Origin: Gluconobacter frateurii
GTDB taxonomy: Bacteria; Pseudomonadota; Alphaproteobacteria; Acetobacterales; Acetobacteraceae
DNA length: 64,000 nt
Direction of reading: 5' to 3'
Assembly (NCBI RefSeq): GCF_002723955.1
Contig: NZ_BEWN01000002.1
Span: forward strand, 670,188 to 734,187
Positions 52,219 to 61,355 of the stretch are shown piece by piece. A program made the position numbers and the translations under genes. Position 1 is the first letter of the stretch; each line of letters begins with the position of its first letter. A model generated the notes under the pieces. It was not told the origin of the DNA, did not search any database, and saw nothing but the letters and a program-made list of their open reading frames with translations.

Positions 52219-55200
52219 ATGCGATCGTTCAGCCTGCTTCGTCCCTTCTGTCATGCGGGAAGCAGGACACTGACAGGATTGCTTCTCGGTACGGTTTCGA
52301 CTCTCGGGTTCGTGCAGGAAGCACAGGCAGCGTCAGATACGCAGGCAATTTCAGGCTCATTTACTGGAACTACAGTCAATCAGGTCTATGACGGTCCGGT
52401 GTCCGTGGATGGCCTGCTGACTCTTAAAAATGGCGCAAAACTGACGGCGCCCTCAATGATTGCGGGCCCAGGGCCAGATGGATCGGCTCTTGTCACGGTT
52501 ACGGGAAGTGGGAGTGCGCTCTCAACAAGCGGCAACCTGATTGTCGGGGCCGCGCCCGAGGCTTACATTGGAACGACACTGACAATGGCGTCCGGTGGCG
52601 CCGTAACGGCCGGAAACATCATTGCAGGCCAAGGTGATGGCACTCTTGGAACCCTGAATGTCACGGCGAACAATAGCGGTGATACCACCCGTCTGACGAC
52701 CAACAATCTGTTTCTCGGCACTGAAGGCGGAAATGCTGCCCTGAATGTCACCGGTCAGGGCACCGGTGTCGCCACAGTGCATGTCGATGGTCAACTGGTT
52801 GTCGGTAAGCCGGACGCTATTGATGGGCTTGGTGCCAATACCGTTTACATTGCCGGGGGCGGTGTTCTGGAAGTTGGCGGTACGAACGGCATTCAGGTTT
52901 CAGGCAGTAAAAGCGATTACACGTTTACGCTGGCTGGCGGGATCTTGCGGGCAATCGGTGCAGACCTGACGACGGATGCCAACATCACCCTCGGTCGGAC
53001 GACGGGGACGTCTATTCTCGATACGGGCAGCTTCGACATGCGTCTGAGTGGGACTGTCACGGGGAGTTCAAACCTTACCAAGACCGGGTCCGGCACCTTA
53101 ACCATGACGGGAGATACCCAGTATGCCCATGGTGTGGGATCTCCACCCAACACGTTTATTCGGGAAGGAATGCTCGCAGCGTCTCCGTTAAGTCTGCGAG
53201 GCGTCGGAACGATCCAGAACGACAGTACCCTTTTGATCGACCGCGCACTGTATACTGGCTCCCTGACGACTTGGCCCGATATGGTCTTCAATACGATTAC
53301 GGGCACTGGCCAACTGGTCAAAGTGGGCTCCGCAACTGTCACGCTGACAACGGACAATTCCTATACAGGCGCGACAGTGGTCCGAGAGGGTGTTCTTCAG
53401 CTTGGTACGGGCGGCAAGACGGGAAGTATTGGCAAGACAAGCGGCATTGAGCTTCTGGATCCGTCGTCCAATCTCACTGTCTATCACGGCAATGATCTGA
53501 CAATTGCGTCGCCAATTACGGGCGTCGGTTCTGTCACACAAAAGGGGACTGGTAGTCTCACGTTGGCTGCGGCCAACAGCTACACCGGTGGAACGCAGGT
53601 TCAGGCTGGGACGCTGACAGGAACGACACAGAGCTTCGGCAGTGGTGCGATCGGCACGGCGTCTGGTACCACTCTGTCGCTGAATCAGTCCACGGATGGT
53701 GTTCTGGCCAACCTGGTGTCTGGTGACGGGCAGCTGGTGAAGCAGGGGAGTGGCAATGTCACACTGGCAGCTGCCAATAGCTACACGGGTGGAACGCAGG
53801 TTCAGGCTGGGACGCTGAGGGGAGCGACACAGAGCTTCGGCAATGGTGCGATCGGCACGGCGTCTGGTACCACCCTGTCGCTGAATCAGTCCACGGATGG
53901 TGTTCTGGCCAACACGGTGTCTGGTGATGGTCAACTGGTGAAGCAGGGCAGTGGCAATGTCACGCTGGCTGCTGCCAACAGCTACACGGGTGGAACGCAG
54001 ATTCAGGCCGGTACGTTGACGGGAACGACGCAGAGTTTTGGGAGTGGAGCAATTGGGGCCACCGCTGGTGCCACTCTGTCTCTGAACCAGTCAGCAGATG
54101 ATGTATTGGCCAACACGGTGTCTGGCAACGGACAACTGGTGAAGCAGGGAAGCAGCAACGTCACGTTGGCTGGGGCCAATAACTATACCGGCGGAACGCA
54201 GATTCAGGCGGGTACGCTGACGGGAACCACCCAGAGCTTCGGTAGTGGAGCGATTGGTACGGCTTCTGGCACAACCCTGTCGCTGGATCAGTCCACGGAT
54301 GGTGTTCTGGCCAACATGGTGTCTGGTGACGGACAGCTGGTGAAGCAGGGCAGTGGCACAGTTACCCTTACAGGCTTCAACAGCTACACCGGGGGAACAT
54401 CCCTTCAGATGGGTACGCTGGCTGGCAGTGCTCAGGGTTTCGGGACCGGGGCGGTTGATGCTGCGGCAGGAACGAGCCTGCTTATAAATTCAGGCGGCAC
54501 CTTTCATAATAGCCTTGTGGGAGAGGGGCGCTTTGTGAAGGTGGGGCAGGGTGCCCTGTCCTACACAGGCAACGGTGCAGCGTTCACGGGAAACACGGAC
54601 GTCCGTCAGGGAACGCTTTCCGTGGACGGAGATCTGCAACACTCCACCGTGACTGTTGAAAATACTGCTGCGCTGTCCGGAACGGGCCTGATTGGGAATG
54701 CAGTCGTGCAGGGTGTGTTTGCACCCGGATCTGGCGCTTTTGATGCTCTGCATGTCGCGGGAAATGTCTCGATGCAGGGTGGTTCTACATTGGCCGTGAA
54801 TGTCGGGTCCGATCTGCAGTCCAGCCAGGCGCTGGTTGCTGGAGCATTTGCGATTGCTCCCGGTGCGACACTCGCGGTGACGGCACAGGACGGAGCGGCG
54901 CTGTCAGTCGGGCAGCATTACACGCTCGTTCAGGCGCAGGGTGGCGTGACAGGACAGTTTGCCCAATACGATCAGACCGGGCTTGTGAACACACATTCCC
55001 TGCTTCTGATGACGCAACCTGCTTATACTGCCGATGAAGTGCAACTGGTGCTGACGCGGAATACCAGCCGTAGTTTCGGATATGGTTCGGCTACGCGAAA
55101 CCAGAAGGCGGCGGGTTACGGCCTTGATGGGTTGGCCGTGACCGCTGGCGGTCTGGCGCTGACAGACACGGTTGCGGGGCTGAGCGATCAGCAGCGTTAC

Positions 55201-56235
55201 CGTGCTCTCAACACGCTGTCTGGGGAAATCAATGCCAGCGCAAAGGCGGCAATGATCAATGACGCATTCTATATCCGGGATGCTGCATTGAACCGTCTGG
55301 ATTGTGCGGATGACGTTTTGCGCCAGACGGGAGTCGATCAGAAATCCGGAGCGTGCAGAACTACCGACGGGCATCGCCTGAGTGTTTGGGGAACTGTTTA
55401 CGGCGCCAAAGGACAGAACAGCGGAACCGCTTCTGCTGCGAGGTTGTCCAACAGTTCTGTCGGCTGGATCATGGGGGCTGATACGCGCCTTGGTGAGTGG
55501 CGTGTTGGTGGGTTGCTGGCTTATGGCCGCAGCATGTTCTCTAGCGGGGAGGGTCGCAACGCCTCCGGTCACTCTAATAATGCAACGCTTGGTGCTTATG
55601 GTGGAACCGACTGGCGCGTTGGTGGTCTGACCCCGGATGCACGCGTGACGCTGAAGCTGGGGGCTGATTATACATGGAATGTGATGGATATTCGCCGGAC
55701 CGTTCAGATGCCTAGCTATCAGTCTCGGACGAACAGCAGTCCTCTGGGTGGGACCGGACAGGTCTACGGTGAGAGCGGTTATCGTATCGTTTTGAAAGCA
55801 GCGCGTACGCCTGTCGAACTTGAGCCGTTCGTGCGTATGACATACCTGAATTATCAGGCTGACGGCTTCCATGAGCATGGCGGCGCAGCGCTGAAAGTTC
55901 AGGGGATGGACCAGAGCCTTGGATATTCAACATTTGGCTTGAAGGCCGCGACATCTCTGCGCTGGGGCTCGATGGTGGTCATGCCAAATACCATGCTTGC
56001 CTATCGCCACACGTTTGGCATGACGAACACGACGGCCCGGGAAAACTTTGCAGGCCTTCAGGGCTACAGCATGGATGTTGCCGGTACACCGATTGCGACA
56101 GATGCTGCGGTGCTGAAAGCCGGTCTGAGTGCCAAACTGGCAGATCGGGTCAATGTCAGCGTGGATTACATCGGACAGTACGGCAATCATCTGACCACAA
56201 GTGGCGGCAGCGGAACGGTCTCTTACCGCTGGTAA
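52219..56235 (+). CDS. Type V autotransporter with repeat-rich passenger
   Basis: A 1338-residue surface protein. Residues 1-39 form a signal peptide (GLLLGTVSTLGFVQEAQA). The passenger (about 40-950) is a Gly/Thr/Ser-rich beta-helix with autotransporter-associated repeats such as TLSLNQSTDGVLAN and NSYTGGTQVQAGTL. Four of them are 67-residue tandem copies encoded at 53575-54378. From about 1050 the C-terminal autotransporter barrel runs (LSVWGTVYGAKGQNSG, SVGWIMGADTRLGEWRVGGLLAYG), ending VSVDYIGQYGNHLTTSGGSGTVSYRW with the terminal aromatic needed for Bam insertion. Likely an adhesin or surface beta-helix protein. AT-rich upstream sequence and repeats suggest a variable accessory gene, which is inference. 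Confidence 0.93.
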   Translation: MRSFSLLRPFCHAGSRTLTGLLLGTVSTLGFVQEAQAASDTQAISGSFTGTTVNQVYDGPVSVDGLLTLKNGAKLTAPSMIAGPGPDGSALVTVTGSGSALSTSGNLIVGAAPEAYIGTTLTMASGGAVTAGNIIAGQGDGTLGTLNVTANNSGDTTRLTTNNLFLGTEGGNAALNVTGQGTGVATVHVDGQLVVGKPDAIDGLGANTVYIAGGGVLEVGGTNGIQVSGSKSDYTFTLAGGILRAIGADLTTDANITLGRTTGTSILDTGSFDMRLSGTVTGSSNLTKTGSGTLTMTGDTQYAHGVGSPPNTFIREGMLAASPLSLRGVGTIQNDSTLLIDRALYTGSLTTWPDMVFNTITGTGQLVKVGSATVTLTTDNSYTGATVVREGVLQLGTGGKTGSIGKTSGIELLDPSSNLTVYHGNDLTIASPITGVGSVTQKGTGSLTLAAANSYTGGTQVQAGTLTGTTQSFGSGAIGTASGTTLSLNQSTDGVLANLVSGDGQLVKQGSGNVTLAAANSYTGGTQVQAGTLRGATQSFGNGAIGTASGTTLSLNQSTDGVLANTVSGDGQLVKQGSGNVTLAAANSYTGGTQIQAGTLTGTTQSFGSGAIGATAGATLSLNQSADDVLANTVSGNGQLVKQGSSNVTLAGANNYTGGTQIQAGTLTGTTQSFGSGAIGTASGTTLSLDQSTDGVLANMVSGDGQLVKQGSGTVTLTGFNSYTGGTSLQMGTLAGSAQGFGTGAVDAAAGTSLLINSGGTFHNSLVGEGRFVKVGQGALSYTGNGAAFTGNTDVRQGTLSVDGDLQHSTVTVENTAALSGTGLIGNAVVQGVFAPGSGAFDALHVAGNVSMQGGSTLAVNVGSDLQSSQALVAGAFAIAPGATLAVTAQDGAALSVGQHYTLVQAQGGVTGQFAQYDQTGLVNTHSLLLMTQPAYTADEVQLVLTRNTSRSFGYGSATRNQKAAGYGLDGLAVTAGGLALTDTVAGLSDQQRYRALNTLSGEINASAKAAMINDAFYIRDAALNRLDCADDVLRQTGVDQKSGACRTTDGHRLSVWGTVYGAKGQNSGTASAARLSNSSVGWIMGADTRLGEWRVGGLLAYGRSMFSSGEGRNASGHSNNATLGAYGGTDWRVGGLTPDARVTLKLGADYTWNVMDIRRTVQMPSYQSRTNSSPLGGTGQVYGESGYRIVLKAARTPVELEPFVRMTYLNYQADGFHEHGGAALKVQGMDQSLGYSTFGLKAATSLRWGSMVVMPNTMLAYRHTFGMTNTTARENFAGLQGYSMDVAGTPIATDAAVLKAGLSAKLADRVNVSVDYIGQYGNHLTTSGGSGTVSYRW
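53575..54378 (+). repeat. Four tandem 201-bp repeats in the autotransporter passenger
   Basis: Copies start at 53575, 53776, 53977 and 54178, each exactly 201 bp (67 codons), so the frame is kept. Each codes for NSYTGGTQ (NNYTGGTQ in copy four), then TQSFG, GAIG, TLSL and LVKQGS blocks. Copies are highly alike with scattered base changes. A fifth diverged copy follows from 54379. Confidence 0.93.
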
Positions 56236-56245
56236 CATGATTGAA

Positions 56246-56278
56246 AGCACCGCTGACTTTCACGAGGGCAGCGGTGCT
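56246..56278 (+). terminator. Hairpin after the autotransporter gene
   Basis: 10-bp perfect stem AGCACCGCTG/CAGCGGTGCT, starting 10 bp past the stop codon. The T-run is poor. Confidence 0.65.
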
Positions 56279-56357
56279 ATTCCAAGGCTGGCAGATGTCT
56301 GACTAGGCACAGCCAGAAAGCACGGTTACGCTTCCGTATCTGATTCAGGAGAGACGG

Positions 56358-57749
56358 ATGCGGAAAAGTACCGGAGCGATATTGTCACTGGCCTTGATGG
56401 CGGGGAGTGCACTGGCGGCAACACCAGACCATCAGGATGCAGCGCATCAGGCTCTTGATCTCGCGGAAAAATCCATCGCCCTTCGCTCGGTCGCGGGGGA
56501 TGGTAACCAGACGCCTCAGGTTGCGGCTCTTTTCCGGGACGCCCTGATCAAGGGAGGTTTTGCGCCCGCAGATGTCGTTATCACTCCCTATAAAGACACG
56601 GCGTATCTGATCGCTCGTTGGCCGGGCAGTGATCCCGCTCTGAAGCCTCTGGTTATTTCCGGTCATATGGATGTGGTGGAAGCCAAAGCGTCTGACTGGA
56701 CGCATGATCCGTTCAAGCCCCAGATTGAAAACGGATATCTGCTCGGGCGCGGTTCAACCGACATGAAGCTCGATGATACGCTGGCGATTGCCGCGCTTCT
56801 GGAGCTGAAAAAAGAAGGCTACAAGCCACGTCGTGACATCATTCTCGAATTTTCGGGCGATGAGGAAACGACGATGGCGACCGGCGCCATCATCGCGAGC
56901 AAGCTGGCCAATGCGGAACTTGTCCTAAATATGGATGGCGCCAATGGCACGCTGGATGAAAAGACTGGCAAGCCCGATTACTTTACATGGGAAGGTGCGG
57001 AGAAGACCTACGCTGATTTCCGCCTGACTGTGACCAATCCGGGTGGGCATTCTTCCGAACCGCGTGCTGTTAACGCGATTGATGAGCTTGCGGCTGACCT
57101 GCTGCACATTCAACAGCATCGTTTTAAGCCGGAACTGAACGATCTGAGCCGGAGCTATTTCGTGAATGCGGCCCGGTGGCAGAAGCCGGATATTGCATCG
57201 GCCATGAAAGCGTTTGCGGCCAATCCGTCTGATGAAAAAGCCATTCGCACGCTTTCTGCGGACCCGGCCTTCATCGGACGAATTGGAACGACCTGCGTCG
57301 TGACCATGATTGATGGTGGGCACGCCTTGAATGCGCTTCCTCAGCGGGCGACGGCGAATATCAACTGCCGTATTTTTCCTGGTCACCCTCGGGCGGCCAT
57401 CATGGAGGAACTGCGTCAGGCCGCTCATGATCCGGGTATGACGATTGAAGACGTAACAGAAGGGTCTGTGGAAACGGCAGCATCTCCGATGCGACCGGAT
57501 GTCGTGCAGGCTATTGAGCATGGCATGCACGTTGCTTATCCGGGGGTTCCGGTTTTTGCGGCTATGTCTTCAGGGGCGAGTGACAGCATGTGGTTCCGTT
57601 CCCATGGTGTCCCGAGCTACGGGATTAGCCCGATTTTCATCAAAAACTCTGATTCTTTCATGCATGGCCTGAATGAACGCACGCCTGTGTCGGCCATTGC
57701 TCCGGCGATGGAAGATCTGCTGGTGTTGATCCCGGACCTGTCTCACTGA
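56358..57749 (+). CDS. Exported M20-family metallopeptidase
   Basis: A zinc peptidase/deacylase of 463 residues with signal peptide ending at SALAATP. Metal-binding motifs: ISGHMDVVEA (His and Asp), GRGSTDMK (bridging Asp), EFSGDEETT (catalytic and binding Glu) and MHGLNER (His). A dimerisation domain sits between about 200 and 330 (NPGGHSSEPRAVNAIDELA). It resembles periplasmic M20 (ArgE/DapE/carboxypeptidase-like) enzymes. Being exported, a peptide or acylated amino acid outside the cytoplasm is the likely substrate. Confidence 0.9.
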   Translation: MRKSTGAILSLALMAGSALAATPDHQDAAHQALDLAEKSIALRSVAGDGNQTPQVAALFRDALIKGGFAPADVVITPYKDTAYLIARWPGSDPALKPLVISGHMDVVEAKASDWTHDPFKPQIENGYLLGRGSTDMKLDDTLAIAALLELKKEGYKPRRDIILEFSGDEETTMATGAIIASKLANAELVLNMDGANGTLDEKTGKPDYFTWEGAEKTYADFRLTVTNPGGHSSEPRAVNAIDELAADLLHIQQHRFKPELNDLSRSYFVNAARWQKPDIASAMKAFAANPSDEKAIRTLSADPAFIGRIGTTCVVTMIDGGHALNALPQRATANINCRIFPGHPRAAIMEELRQAAHDPGMTIEDVTEGSVETAASPMRPDVVQAIEHGMHVAYPGVPVFAAMSSGASDSMWFRSHGVPSYGISPIFIKNSDSFMHGLNERTPVSAIAPAMEDLLVLIPDLSH

Positions 57750-57756
57750 CAATAGA

Positions 57757-57790
57757 ACAGCGTCTTCGGAAGTGTCGAAGACGCTGTCTT
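57757..57790 (+). terminator. Terminator after the M20 gene
   Basis: 12-bp perfect stem ACAGCGTCTTCG/CGAAGACGCTGT, then CTTTA. It sits between convergent genes and may act on both. Confidence 0.75.
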
Positions 57791-57800
57791 TAAAAAAACC

Positions 57801-60002
57801 TCAGGGCTTCAGAACGTCCCCTAGAAATTCTGCCCGTCTCTGCGTGACGCGGGCGCGGAGGATTGGGTCTGGCAACATGTGCGTGCCGGGCAGAAGCAGA
57901 AGATCGTAGGGCTTCCCGGCTTTCAGGAGGGCCTGCGTTAGCTTCATCGTGTTTTCGAAATAGACGTTATCGTCAGTCAGGCCGTGCATGAGCAAGAGCG
58001 GGCGTTTCAGGTCATCGGCATACGTCAGGACATTGCTTTTGCGATATCCGTCAGCGTCGTTCTGCGGTGTGTCGAGGTAGCGCTCGGTATAAGCGGTGTC
58101 ATAATCCGCGAAATCGACCGGTGGCGCGCCAGCAACGCCGACCTTGAAGACATCCGGGCGGCGGATTGTCGCCATGGCGGTGAAATAGCCACCGAAAGAC
58201 CATCCGTAGACACCAACACGGATCAGATCGAGTTCAGGGTAGGTTTTACCGAGCGCCTGAAGACCATCGATCTGATCCTGAAGAGGTGCGTCGATCAGGT
58301 TCCCCTTGATGGCGCGCTCGAAATCATGATCCCGGCCGGGTGTGCCGCGCCCGTCCAGTGTGACGACGACATAGCCCTGATTGGCGAGGCACTGCTCTTC
58401 CATGAAGCTTGATGGCGTGTCGTGCACGAGTTTGACGCCCGGGCCGCCATAGACGGACAGCACCACAGGATAGTGATGTCCTTTCTGGAAATGCTCCGGT
58501 CGGATGACGGCGGCATCCAACTGATGCTCGCCAGCGGTTGTGAACTGAACATGGACGGGAAGGTGAGGGGGCTGTGCTACGCCGGGTAGGGTGGCGAGGA
58601 TCTTGCCTTTTGCATCCCGGAGCAGAGTGCGTCGGGTGCCATCAGCCGACGCGAAGCTGTCGATCATCAGGCGGTGAGCGCCCGGAGTGAAATGGATGGT
58701 GTGGGTGCCGGCTTCTGTTGCGAGAGGCGTTGTTTTGCCGTCAGCCAGAGAAATACGGACGACCTGATTATCGATCCGGTTCGGGCGCACCGTAACGACG
58801 ACACTATTGCTGTCGGCGTCATAATCATTGAACGCGACGTAAGGTGTCGTGTCCGGAGTGAGAATCCGCTTCAGGGAGCCGTCGGCAGCGTGATGCTCAA
58901 GCTGCCAGGTTTTTCCGCGTTCGGAGGCCCACAGGAAGCCTTGTCCCCCATTGAGAACAATCGGGAGAGCCTGCGCACCAGCCGCTTCCCGCGGGTTCAG
59001 GTTCAGCCATGCCTTGTCTGCCTCTGCGAGCAGGACTGAGGTTTTTCCGGTTGCCGGATCGACGGAAAGAACCTGTTCCTGTGTCTGCTGGCGGTTCAGG
59101 ACAACAAGGAACAGGCCGCCGTTCTTTCGCCAGACCGCACGGGCCATGTAAGGCCATGCATCATGGTCCCAGCTAATCCAGCGTGTCTCGCCCCCCTTGG
59201 CACTTATGAGGCCGAACCGTGTGCGGGCATTGGGCGTCCCGGCACGGGGATAGCGGAACTCGACAGGAGCGGTTTGGGGCGTTTCCGGGTTGGTGATGTA
59301 GTGTTTTTCAACCGTGCTGGAATCTGCTTCCTCGAACAGGATCGTCTGGCTGTCCGGGGACCACCAGGCACCGTCCGGCCGTTCCAGTTCTTCCGCCGCT
59401 GCAAATTCGGCGAGGCCGTTTGTCAGGGTTGGTGTGCCTGTTGTGGTCAGGCGTGTCTGGGCACCACTGACGAGATCGACGGCATAGAGATCATTTTCGC
59501 GAACCACGGCGATAGTCTGACCATTCGGAGACAGACGCGGGGCAATCCAGTTGCCATCAATGGAAGAGACGCGTCCGTCATCAGTGGCGATCCGGATGAG
59601 GCGACCACCCTGAGAGGCCAGGATTGTGCCGCCGTCTTCGCTCATCTGATAGTCCGTAATGCCGGACATAGACTGTCGGGCACGCTCGCGCCGGGCTTTT
59701 TCTTCTACGGACAGGTGCTCCGGACCGGCTTCGGGAGCAGCTAGTTCGTGAAGGGTATGATCCGGGAAGTCGTAGCGGAACAAGTGCAGGCGTGTGTCGA
59801 ACGGTCCGGAGCGCAGGAACAGGACCGAATGCCCATCCGGGGTGACTTCGGCGTGGTTCGGTAGTCCAAGCGTGCCGTTTCGTGTTTTGGCAAGATCGAC
59901 CATGCAGGCGGCCGGTTCGGCGGCTTTGACAGGCATGGCAGCCAGCAGGGACGGGAGAAACACGCAGGACAGCAAGGCTCTGCGGAGACGGAATGACGGC
60001 AT
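57801..60002 (-). CDS. Exported dipeptidyl-peptidase IV-like serine peptidase (S9)
   Basis: A 733-residue prolyl oligopeptidase-family peptidase. The start at 60002 (GGAG upstream) gives a signal peptide of RRALLSCVFLPSLLAAMPVKA type; a longer frame to 60095 has a poorer N-terminus. The N-terminal 450 residues are a beta-propeller (repeated WSPDSQTILFEE, ISWDHDAWPY blocks). The C-terminal hydrolase has the nucleophile Ser in YGWSFGGYF, Asp in HGLTDDNVYF and His in LPGTHML. The pattern EELERPDGAWWSPD resembles the DPP-IV double Glu motif. It lies next to the M20 peptidase, convergent; both may digest peptides in the periplasm. Confidence 0.9.
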   Translation of the reverse strand: MPSFRLRRALLSCVFLPSLLAAMPVKAAEPAACMVDLAKTRNGTLGLPNHAEVTPDGHSVLFLRSGPFDTRLHLFRYDFPDHTLHELAAPEAGPEHLSVEEKARRERARQSMSGITDYQMSEDGGTILASQGGRLIRIATDDGRVSSIDGNWIAPRLSPNGQTIAVVRENDLYAVDLVSGAQTRLTTTGTPTLTNGLAEFAAAEELERPDGAWWSPDSQTILFEEADSSTVEKHYITNPETPQTAPVEFRYPRAGTPNARTRFGLISAKGGETRWISWDHDAWPYMARAVWRKNGGLFLVVLNRQQTQEQVLSVDPATGKTSVLLAEADKAWLNLNPREAAGAQALPIVLNGGQGFLWASERGKTWQLEHHAADGSLKRILTPDTTPYVAFNDYDADSNSVVVTVRPNRIDNQVVRISLADGKTTPLATEAGTHTIHFTPGAHRLMIDSFASADGTRRTLLRDAKGKILATLPGVAQPPHLPVHVQFTTAGEHQLDAAVIRPEHFQKGHHYPVVLSVYGGPGVKLVHDTPSSFMEEQCLANQGYVVVTLDGRGTPGRDHDFERAIKGNLIDAPLQDQIDGLQALGKTYPELDLIRVGVYGWSFGGYFTAMATIRRPDVFKVGVAGAPPVDFADYDTAYTERYLDTPQNDADGYRKSNVLTYADDLKRPLLLMHGLTDDNVYFENTMKLTQALLKAGKPYDLLLLPGTHMLPDPILRARVTQRRAEFLGDVLKP

Positions 60003-60180
60003 GGCGGCTCCGGATCGAAGGATTTTGACATCAATCATGGACTGGCCTGCTGATCCTGAACAGAGTGCCTGCACATGAGAGGCCGGGTTGCTCACGATTA
60101 TGGGAGCAGGTTGGAATTTACCGGGACCGATGCGCCAGTGAGGTGTTGTCTGTCATGGTGTGTCTCAGAAGAGGAACCTG

Positions 60181-61266
60181 ATGGATATGCAGTATCGTCA
60201 GCTAGGTCGTTCTGGCCTCAAGATTTCCGCTCTCAATTTTGGCTCTGTTACATTTGGTGGGCAGGGTGATTTTGCCGCGACGGGTAATATTGATGTTTCA
60301 GAGGCCACCCGCATGGTGGATCTCTGCGTCGAGCATGGGGTGAACATGTTCGATACTGCTGATGCTTATTCCGGCGGTGAAGCTGAAGAAATCCTGGAGC
60401 GTGTTCTGAAAGGACGCAGCAGGGAACTGCTTGTGACCAGCAAGGTTCGGTTCCCGACAGGAAAAGGTCCGAACGAGCAGGGCCTGTCCCGGCATCATAT
60501 TCTCAATGCCTGTGAGGATAGTCTGCGTCGGCTGGGGCGTGACCATATCGACCTGTATTATCTGCATGAATGGGACGGGCTGACGCCGGTTGAGGAAACG
60601 CTGGAAGCGCTTCAGACCCTCCGGGATCAGGGCAAGATCCGTTATGCGGGCATTTCCAACTTTGCAGGCTGGCAGGCCATGAAGCTTCTGTCCGCGGCTG
60701 AGCGGGATCGGTTGATTACGCCCGTTTCCGAGCAGATCTATTATTCGCTGGAAGCACGTGACGCCGAGTATGAGCTGCTGCCGCTAGCAGTGGATCAGGG
60801 CTTGGGTGTTCAGATCTGGAGCCCGCTGGCCTGTGGGTTGCTGACGGGTAAGTATCGTCGCGGAAAGACCGCCCCAGCTGATAGCCGCCGTATCTCGGGA
60901 TGGCCGGAGCCGGAAGTCCGGAATATCGAAAAGCTTTACGATACCGTTGAGGTTCTGGTCGAGATCGCGGAGGAGCATGATGTTTCAGCGGCTCGGGTGG
61001 CACTGGCATGGTTGCTGCATAAACCAGGCGTGACGTCTCTGGTGATCGGGGCACGCAAGGAAAGCCAGCTTCTGGATAATCTGGCAGCGGCTTCGCTCCG
61101 TCTGACCAAGGTGCAGGTTGCGCGGCTGGACGATGTCAGTGCGCCTGATCTGATTTATCCGTACTGGCACCAGCAACGAAACGCCTTTGATCGGCTGTCA
61201 GAGGCTGACATGGTGTTGCATGGGCCTGCGAAACGTCATCGGGAGGCTCTTGAAACGAAAAAATGA
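60181..61266 (+). CDS. Aldo/keto reductase
   Basis: A NADPH-dependent reductase of 361 residues with TIM-barrel fold. The catalytic tetrad is visible: Asp and Tyr in MFDTADAYSGGEAEE, Lys in LVTSKVRF and His in LYYLHEWD. NADP-binding residues are in the C-terminal LVIGARKESQL block. It belongs to the large YajO/AKR11-like group. The ATG at 60181 has AGAGGA upstream. Its 3' end overlaps the predicted clpB promoter. Substrate unknown; Gluconobacter reductases act on ketosugars. Confidence 0.9.
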   Translation: MDMQYRQLGRSGLKISALNFGSVTFGGQGDFAATGNIDVSEATRMVDLCVEHGVNMFDTADAYSGGEAEEILERVLKGRSRELLVTSKVRFPTGKGPNEQGLSRHHILNACEDSLRRLGRDHIDLYYLHEWDGLTPVEETLEALQTLRDQGKIRYAGISNFAGWQAMKLLSAAERDRLITPVSEQIYYSLEARDAEYELLPLAVDQGLGVQIWSPLACGLLTGKYRRGKTAPADSRRISGWPEPEVRNIEKLYDTVEVLVEIAEEHDVSAARVALAWLLHKPGVTSLVIGARKESQLLDNLAAASLRLTKVQVARLDDVSAPDLIYPYWHQQRNAFDRLSEADMVLHGPAKRHREALETKK

Positions 61267-61279
61267 GTGCCTAAATATT
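61249..61279 (+). promoter_or_regulatory. RpoH (sigma-32)-like promoter of clpB
   Basis: CTTGAAA at 61249 is followed 17 bp after CTTG by CCTAAATAT, close to the alphaproteobacterial heat-shock consensus CTTG-N17-18-CYTATnT. It overlaps the last codons of the aldo/keto reductase and lies about 75 bp before clpB. Confidence 0.55.
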
Positions 61280-61355
61280 CATCACCGGTCGTCGCCTTCG
61301 GGGGCGGCCGAGACATCATATGCCGCCGATACGGGGCATGAGAGGACATATTAGA

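Noticed and set aside
53575..54378. Possible CRISPR array
   Set aside because: The units are 201 bp, contiguous with no spacers and coding in frame within an autotransporter.
54904..55878. 324-residue minus-strand frame
   Set aside because: Antisense to the autotransporter barrel; no known domain.
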